Below, one piece after another: positions 57,017 to 64,000 of a DNA stretch of 64,000 bases. The stretch covers positions 1,674,001-1,738,000 of the forward strand of contig JARFXM010000011.1 of assembly GCA_029532625.1 (NCBI GenBank), read 5' to 3'. Within the stretch, counting starts at the first letter, position 1; each line of letters opens with the position of its first letter. Below the pieces are notes generated by a model. That model was not told the origin of the DNA. It saw only the letters and a program-made list of their open reading frames with translations, and made no database searches. The position numbers and the translations under genes were made by a program. The DNA is from Lomentospora prolificans. Its lineage: Eukaryota; Ascomycota; Sordariomycetes; Microascales; Microascaceae.

Positions 57017-58063
57017 ATGAGGGTCTCGTCAGGCTTCGTTGCGCTCGGTGCGCTCGGCTTACCGCAGGCTCTTGCCTGGGGAAGTACGTCCAAATGATGA
57101 CCGCAATTACGAGTACTCGCGGCAGTCTTGCTAATAGAGAATCTCCAGGTCTGGGCCACATCACGACCGCCTACTTAGCCTCCGAGTTCGTCTCCAACAC
57201 CACCGAGGCCTATCTCAAAGACCTCCTCTACAACGAAACCTCTGACTACATGGCCAACATCGCCACCTGGGCTGACTCCGTTCGCTACACTCGCTGGGGC
57301 CGCTTCACCAAGACCTTCCACTTCATCGATGCCAAGGATAACCCGCCCTTCTCCTGCAACGTTGACCTCGAACGTGACTGCAAGGAGACCGGCTGCGTCG
57401 TGACCTCACTCGCAAATTATACCCAGCAGTCCCTCGATCCCGCTCTAGGCTGGCGCGACCGCAACATCGCCGCTAAATTCGTCATCCACTTCATCGGCGA
57501 CCTACACCAGCCGCTGCACAACGAAGACGTATCGAGGGGCGGCAACGGCATTTATGTGCTCTGGCATGGGTCCGAGGTGAACTTGCATCGCGTGTGGGAT
57601 AGCTCGATTGCTGAGCAGCACGTAAACGGCCGGCGTAGGGGCAAGCCGTTCGAGATGGCCAAGAGGTGGTCGGAGCAGCTCGCCCACGATATCAGGGAGG
57701 GCAAGTATGCGGCGCAAAGGGAGAGCTGGCTGAAGGACATGGATATTGATGATGTCATTGGCACTGCGCTCGCTTGGTCCAGGGAGTGCAACGCCTACGT
57801 CTGCACCCATGGTGAGTTTTGTGTATTGAAGGCAGAAATCGAAGCTGGAGGAATATGTACTAACGTGCGCTCCAACAGTTTTCCCTGAGGGCCCTGTCGA
57901 AATTGCGGGCAAGGAGCTATCCGGAGACTACTATGAGCGCGCCGCCCCCGTCGTCGAGCTTCTCGTAGCCAAGGCCGGCTATAGGCTCGGCGCCTTCCTC
58001 GACCGTGTTGTCGACGGCTATCTCCAGAAGAACGGCCAGAACACCATCTCTGAGGAATTGTAA
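57017..58063 (+). CDS. Secreted S1/P1 zinc nuclease
   Basis: This is an extracellular single-strand-preferring nuclease and 3'-nucleotidase with three zinc ions. Exons are 57017-57083, 57149-57811 and 57879-58063, giving 304 aa. The signal peptide (MRVSSGFVALGALGLPQALA) is cut before Trp-Gly, so the mature chain begins with the Trp whose amino group binds zinc. The first intron falls directly after WG. Zinc ligands are visible: His in LGHITTAYLA, Asp in ATWADSVRYT, the FHFIDAKDNPP block, and HFIGDLHQPLHNED. The ligand-bearing segment GSEVNLHRVWDSSI follows. Sequons for N-glycosylation and Cys pairs (CNVDLERDC, CKETGC) agree with secretion. It is complete. Confidence 0.94.
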
Positions 58064-61000
58064 GATCCTTTCGGCGTCTTTTCTTTTTCATTTATGATGA
58101 AGATATACATGATTTTGGACAACTTTTTGTAGCTGCTCTGTAGCTCTTTGGCATGGGACATGTACTCAACTTGGGATTCTTTTTATTGCCGGATATGACA
58201 TGCAAATGTATAGAGATAACACGAAGATATTTGAGAAGTCGTTACAAATGCCGAATATGACATTATAGCCGTGCGAGGTGTGCGTGAGACATGTTCAACT
58301 GTTGATATGACACAGGTGAGATGAGCTTTTCGAACGCGCTCGCTTGATCAGAAGAACCTGATCGAAGCACTCAATGCCCCGTCTCGGAATACCGGCGTAT
58401 TGCGGCGTCCTGGTCGAGACGCCTTCATGGCACGACGCCCTCGACCGCGTCTTGCGGTCGTACCTTTCAGCCTTAGATCCATTCAGGTTCCGCACATCAG
58501 GAATCCCGCATATATGAACTGTATGGTTGGGTTTACTAAGATGGCCGGTGAGACGAAGCCAGCGCCTTTCATGATCTTGAGCCTCGGGCATACCGTGACG
58601 GAGGGTGAAAAGAAGAGCTCCCCCCAACGATCCCCTCCAAGCCACCAGATCCCGCAAATCCACGCAAGTTTACCCCCAAAAATCCAAGCACATGAACCCT
58701 CGCCAACACCTGCCCATTCCTCACTTCCCTCTCTATTCCTGGGCTGCGATCTACGACAAATCTCTGCCGGCGATCATGTAGCGATTCACGCTGGTTGATC
58801 GCCGACAGAGAATCAAATATCACCCCGCGACCTACTTCGTCGAGCGATGCGAGAGCGTCCGTCCAGCGCCGAGCGAGCAACAGCGGATCAATATGCCGGC
58901 AGTACTTGCTCGTTGCTATGCCTTACACAAGACAGAGTGGAGGTCCAAACCATCATTTATAGTGATCTGTAAGGGAAAAAGAAGAAGAAAAGATATCACA
59001 AACAATCCCTGTTTTACTCAAATTTCACCGGAACAGGAAAGGTTAAAGATGTGATCGATACTCACTTCCCCTCTTGGCCATCTCAAAACAGATAAGAGCT
59101 TGAGTAAACGCCAAGTAAAGGGCATGCAACCTTCATGCCATCTCATATGTCGAAGGAAAGTGGGCTTCCATTCCCTTCGATAAGCTCCCAAAGCGCGTGT
59201 TTGCATAATAGTATCATAAAGGGTGGGGAGGAAGGGCCATGAGCCTTCCTGCCTTCCTCTTGCAACGGGTTGAACCCTTGCTCTAGGAACAGAGATTTCC
59301 GAAAGCACGTTTCCCTTTCATTCGTTGAAGTTTTTGGTTTCTCTATTGTGGGTCTAGATTCCTCGAGGAAGGAGAGACCGTTTCACCGTGTTCCAGGAAG
59401 CCAGACTGCAAAGTTAGACCGTCTAATGGGTGAAAGAAAGGTCGGTTAGATTCTACATCCACCAGGAAGGCTGGTGGGAGGTGTGGAGCCGAGACATAAG
59501 CGGCAATCTATCCGTAATCCCAATACGATAAAGGTACGGTAGCATTTCTGACAAAAGGATTCCAGAGCAAGACCGACAGTACTTTTTTTCTCGAAGTCTT
59601 ACAGTGGATGACCAAGGGTTGGATGTACGAAGTAAGCAAGGGGTGGAAAAGCGCTGAACAAATGATCAAACTTATAGCTGGAGGTGCACAATGAAGCCAG
59701 CGTCCGACCCTTGTGCTCAAATCCAGGGCCCGTTTCATACAGTGTTGCTGGGGAGGCTCAAACACGAGGGTTGTGTCAGACCTGACCACACATACCCTGC
59801 TCAACCCACATGAAATCCTCGAGGGGGGTTGTGAGACCAAGCGGAAGATTGACGCAATTGGCTCTCTCATTTGTTCCCATCCGTAGATACTTTTTATCAT
59901 TTCAGAATTCTCACCAGAAAAGTTCAGAGGAAAATTTCGGAATCAAGAGTTCCACGTTGCAGGGTGCATCAAGAACCTTGTTTTCCTGGTCTAGACTCTT
60001 TAAGTTTCGGGTCAGCGAGCAAGGTTTAGTTTAAAAGAGGCTGAACAGGGTTGAGGGGCTCTATCGAGATGCCGGACCTTGCGCAAATGATCTCGACAAC
60101 AAAGCTTCCGTCTAAAAATTATGAAGGGCAAAGGAAGACTTTTTATAGCGGCGAAAAATACGACAAGAGTAAGCGAATATCGATCGACAGAAGTGTATGC
60201 CGTGATCTGTTGAAGATGAGCCCAGGTTCAGCAGGTGAGGCGATCAATCTGGGAATGCCTTTTAGCCAGATCGACGAACAATAACCCGTGTGCAGACCAG
60301 CTCTTCAGCGTGATATTATAATGATTCCATGATTATTAGCAGCTTTTTAATGCCCTCTCAATTGAGAGGGAACCTCGCCATCGGAATATGTCTTCCTCGC
60401 CTTATAGTTCGGACCCCTAGCTCAATGGCAATTTTGTGATTTGTCTGTGCCGGGCTAAAGGCTGGGCCAACAGGCCCATTTCAATGCCGGAGCAAATAAG
60501 CTCCGTAGGCATAAGCCAAAGCAAAAACCCCCAACCGGCTCCATGGCCAGCAGGTAAAATGGGGAGCCTTGAACTGGGCGGGACCCGGCCTGAGCTTGAC
60601 GCAACTTATGGTTAAACACCCACAGCAGAGAATTCGAATAAGAATCCTGGCCGCTAGGGAAAGAAGTCCTCCGTCCCGGGGTGGGTCCTTGTCTGTAGAG
60701 GCAGGCCTAAATGCACGATGACATAACAGAGCACGGGGAAGGGTCGACACTTGTCGCACATGCAATAGAACTCGAGACAGCTGTCATCCCTTGAAGATGG
60801 ATATTTGACTCATCATCGCTTGAGGAGGGCCTAGACCATGTGCGCAACTGTGGGAGCGCAGACATAGAGCGCCGGTCCAGGCCTCAACACTTCGCGGGTG
60901 TCAGAAGGCCAAGGCCCTTGCACCCCAGGAGCGTCAATGCTGAAGAAGCCACAAGAGGGGCCCAGGCCGTTCACCGTCGCATTTGACCAGCATTTCAAAC

Positions 61001-62526
61001 GAGAACGAGAACAGACTCACCAAGAGACAGAAGAATCCCAGCAATAGTGTATTAACTGCTCGGAGAGAGATCTCAAAAGGAGTAATAGAGATTCCACTCC
61101 ACCAAGCATGTCTGCACACTGTACAAGTGGAAATATCGATGGAGGCATGTGCCAGGCTCTTCGACCTTGGCTCCCATCCAGATGGGGAGATAGTCTCAGC
61201 GATAGAAGGCAAAGGATGGGATGAGAAATATCAGTTGACATGGCTGTCAATGGGCACCATGCATCCCCTCAACCAAGGATTAGGAAAAGGGTGAGTATAA
61301 GCGGACATGCCTCCTTCGATCATCCAGCGGCAAGGCAATGGCTAGATGATTAAAGGGAGCGGTTCAAACGGCAAACTGGTCCGCTGTCGATAGCACCGGA
61401 AAATCGGCATAAGAGCGCAAAGGCGGCCAGCAAGCGAAGGAGGGCGAACCAGCAAGCGTGGTCGGAGATTCACTCTTCGAACCTGGCGCCTGGCGCGAGG
61501 ACCCAGCAAAGCGAAGAAGATCAAAGAGCTGGAGGCGCAGAATCATCAGCGGGGGATGGGCGAGGAACGTGTTTGATATCCCACAGATCATTCAAGCAAG
61601 TAACAATACTGCGTCTCGTTCTTACCTGGTTGAGAATGCAGGTCGAGCGAGTATTAACATTAAGCCATGAGTGTCATACAGTACAATGTTGTTCCTCATA
61701 CTGTAAATATTACTGGGTACGCGCTTGACTTGGAAGCAGCGCCAGGCCCATTAAGCTGGCTACAGTCGACCAGCGCAAAGGGCAGGCGAACCCACAAACT
61801 TTACTTGGGTAAGGTGGCGGCAGCGAGGTGCAGGGTGCGGGTGCGGGTGTAGGCTAGCTCTTGCCGCTCTCGGATAACGCTTGAGGACGCCATGTCTCGG
61901 CTCGCTTCAGCAGCAAGCGTCCGAAACTGACATTTGCCTGATCTCCACAATTTAAGCTCTACCATTGGCCAGGGCCGGGACCTGCGACACAAGCAACTTC
62001 AGGCACCAGGGGGAGCCGCAACTCTGCGACGATCAACGACACCTCCATCTCTTTGCTGAACAATTTCCCCGTTCTGTGACTGACTCTTTCTCGCTCTCTT
62101 GGACCTACTCCTTGATTCTCAACCAAAGAGGCGCGATTGAGGAGCAATTCTATTCCCCCCCTTTTCGACGATAGAATCCCCACTCGACAGTTTCGAGATT
62201 CCCACTGCATGGGCATCTTTAGGGGGTGCCCCTTTAGACAAACACACCCCGACACCTACTGATTCTCTCCGCTTCGCCCCCCACCAAAAGATCGCCTTGC
62301 TATGGGCATCTTCGACAAAATGCCAGCGTACCCAGGCCTGACATCGATGCTGGCTTTCGCACATCGCGAAAATCTCATGCCGTGCTAGCCCCCATAATCC
62401 AGCAATTTCCCAGGTCTTGAGGGCTGATTGCCAAGATCACCCCGTTGCCGCCTGCCGCTCGCTGCGACGGACAACACCGGCTTCATGATCTCTCGTAAAC
62501 AAAGGGCATCGCCAACTACAACCCTC

Positions 62527-62563
<37 letters not shown>

Positions 62564-62690
62564 GTACGTACGTATCGGGTACGCAAGATAATAGAGTAGG
62601 GTTAATCGCAGGCTTTTTGGATTCTTTTACCCCCCCGCTCCAGCATGTTCCTCGTCTCTCGTGCATTCTTCGACACAAGTCGAGCGAGCC
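58064..62690. other. 4.6 kb gene-poor region
   Basis: No open frame longer than about 130 codons occurs, no domain is recognisable, and no exon chain could be built on either strand. A 32-base A run at 62529-62560 is the only simple feature. It may contain a poorly conserved gene or RNA that cannot be called from sequence alone. Confidence 0.45.
62529..62560 (+). repeat. Poly-A tract of 32 bases
   Basis: This is an uninterrupted A run with no coding context. No target-site duplication or retroelement open frame is recognised beside it. Confidence 0.9.
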
Positions 62691-63379
62691 CGGCCCATGA
62701 TGTCGGTTCCTACCCTTCCTCTCCTCTCCCTCCTCCCTCCACCCCCCTACTTCCTGTCATCCCCTGTAACCCTTGTTTTGGAACCGTGGAGACCTTTCCC
62801 CTGCCATCCACCAGGCTCGTCTCCTTTTCAATTCGCATCTGAGCACCAATCGGCGTCTATGGTGCTTCCCTGCTCTAGAACCTAGAACTGCATCTGGTTC
62901 CCTGACTACGGAGTCGATCCCAAATCCCACGCTTTGCTGTCATCCCTGTTCGCCGTCCCTGAGCGCGAGACCCACCCCTGTCAGGATGAACATCCGCCCT
63001 TCCAGGTTGACACCTCGTGGACTATTTGTCTCCCTTCATCCCCTCTCGTCCTCTTAATTGATCTCTCTCTCGACCTCCACCGTTCTTTTCTCCTGCTTCG
63101 CTTCGGCAATTCTTTTCTCCCTTAACTCTTGCTGGGCAATCTTCTCCAACGCTGGTAGTGTTGTTTCCTACTTTTTACATTCGCTCCTTTCTTCCTCCAA
63201 ACTTTTTTGTCCACACTTGATCACTCTTTGGTTCAGGTGCTTTCTCTTCTAAACGCTCCTTGAAGCCTTCTTTCTCTATTGCCAACATTCAAGCTTGTCA
63301 CGGTCTGGAACCAGTTTACTTGTTTTTAAACGTATTCTACTGCACTTAGTCCAATTCCCATCTGAGTCCACGAGTCAAA
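62690..63379 (+). promoter_or_regulatory. Pyrimidine-rich promoter/leader of the secreted repeat protein
   Basis: Dense C/T tracts run from about 62700 to the start codon at 63380, with the context TCAAAATGC. This is typical of highly expressed secreted-protein genes in filamentous fungi. Confidence 0.5.
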
Positions 63380-64000
63380 ATGCTTCCCAAGCACGTTCTC
63401 CTCGCCGTTCTCGGCGCCCTCTCCGTTGCGGAGGCCTCAGTAATCCACTACGATTCTCCTATTGCAAACACCCTCGCCCGACGACAGAACCGATTCGGCG
63501 GTGGCAGGAACCGTGGTGGAAACAACGGGGGCAACAACGGGGGCAATCAGGGCAACAACAACCAGGGTAACCAAGGTCAAGATCAGAACCAAGGTCAAGA
63601 CCAGAACCAAGGTCAAGACCAGAACCAAGGCAACAACGGCGCTCAGGCCGGTGGTAACACCTGTCTTTCAAACGACGTTATCCAGGCTGCCTCCGCCTCC
63701 ACTGGTCAAGGTGACGTTACTGAGGACGGCCAGGCTCCCTCGGCTACGTAAGTTTCCGCTCTCCGTTTTATAGAAGGGGGCTTTCTTTTTCTAATGAGAG
63801 GTAGTGATGATGCCAACTTCATCAACTTCTGCGCCGGTCAGACCTTGACCAATGGTCAGCAGGTCCAGGGTGGCTCTTGCAACGGTATCGTCATGGGCAA
63901 GATCCCCAGCGTCAACCGCATGATCACCTCGATCATCCAAAACCCTCAGCCCGGCCAGACTATCCAGGAGAACGAGACTTTCGACATTGTTGTGAACACC
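63380..64000 (+). CDS. Secreted Gln/Asn/Gly-rich repeat protein, 3' end cut by window edge
   Basis: The signal peptide is MLPKHVLLAVLGALSVAEA. A short propeptide ends in Arg-Arg (NTLARRQNRF), a Kex2-type site. A Gly/Asn-rich stretch (GGGRNRGGNNGGNNGGNQG) leads to tandem GQDQNQ hexapeptides. Exon 1 is 63380-63747 and exon 2 starts at 63805 in the same frame sense. The second part (DDANFINFCAGQTLTNGQQV, GGSCNGIVMGKIPS) resembles a domain common in secreted or wall-associated fungal proteins that have no agreed function. Conserved Cys residues (FINFC, GGSCNG) suggest a disulfide. The protein probably lies in the cell wall or matrix. The C-terminal end lies beyond the window. Confidence 0.82.
63571..63630 (+). 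repeat. 18 bp coding repeats for GQDQNQ
   Basis: Just over three copies of GGTCAAGACCAGAACCAA occur, with one synonymous change in the first copy. They encode GQDQNQ. Such repeats often vary in number between strains. Confidence 0.85.

Noticed and set aside
58295..58880. Overlapping open frames of 103-132 codons on both strands downstream of the nuclease
   Set aside because: The frames overlap each other, and none shows a domain, signal peptide or splice structure.

Overview
The window is nuclear DNA of a filamentous ascomycete (Pezizomycotina, most likely Sordariomycetes). Evidence: genes carry one to four short introns (about 50-165 nt) with GTAAGT-type donors, CTAAC/CTGAC branch sites and YAG acceptors. 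Transcription leaders are long and pyrimidine-rich. Gene content includes HET-domain, Zn2Cys6, MARVEL, Ayg1-like and phospholipase B genes. A dispersed, singly placed 5S rRNA gene has a TATA element at -29, as in Neurospora-type fungi. Species cannot be named from the sequence alone. All exon models below were built by hand from splice signals, reading-frame phase and remembered family conservation; no alignment was run.

Layout. 0-15.6 kb is a conserved housekeeping block: Ubp6/USP14 deubiquitinase (cut by the left edge), LSm7, a long gene-free stretch, a Zn2Cys6 regulator with a long C/T-rich leader, the mitochondrial pyrimidine-nucleotide carrier Rim2, and sorting nexin Snx3. 16-24 kb is an accessory island: an unrecognised gene or gene relic, a MARVEL-like membrane protein, a badly decayed ankyrin-repeat/von Willebrand-A gene, and the 5S rRNA gene. 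24-31 kb holds a GPI-type phospholipase B, the U2 snRNP factor SF3A1/Prp21 and the Golgi syntaxin Sed5.

32-38.5 kb is a compact group of four carbon- or secondary-metabolism enzymes with alternating orientation: an aldo-keto reductase, a zinc sorbitol/xylitol-type dehydrogenase carrying two frameshifts, a KduD-type short-chain dehydrogenase and an Ayg1-type hydrolase. 40.6-44.3 kb has Gna1 (UDP-GlcNAc pathway), a spacer packed with CTGGC/GCCAG motifs, and a HET-domain gene interrupted by an in-frame TAG. 45-58 kb returns to housekeeping genes: fumarase, Pol III subunit Rpc11, the Fmp46 redox-like protein, ribosomal protein eL14, NAC alpha (Egd2), a Ypq1-type PQ-loop transporter and an S1/P1 nuclease. 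58-62.7 kb is gene-poor. The right edge cuts a secreted Gln/Asn/Gly-repeat protein.

The most notable biology is decay of self/non-self-type and metabolic genes: the ankyrin/VWA relic, the HET gene split by a nonsense codon and the twice-frameshifted dehydrogenase sit between intact core genes. No convincing new multi-gene system is proven here. The 32-38 kb enzyme group is the best candidate for a functional cluster.
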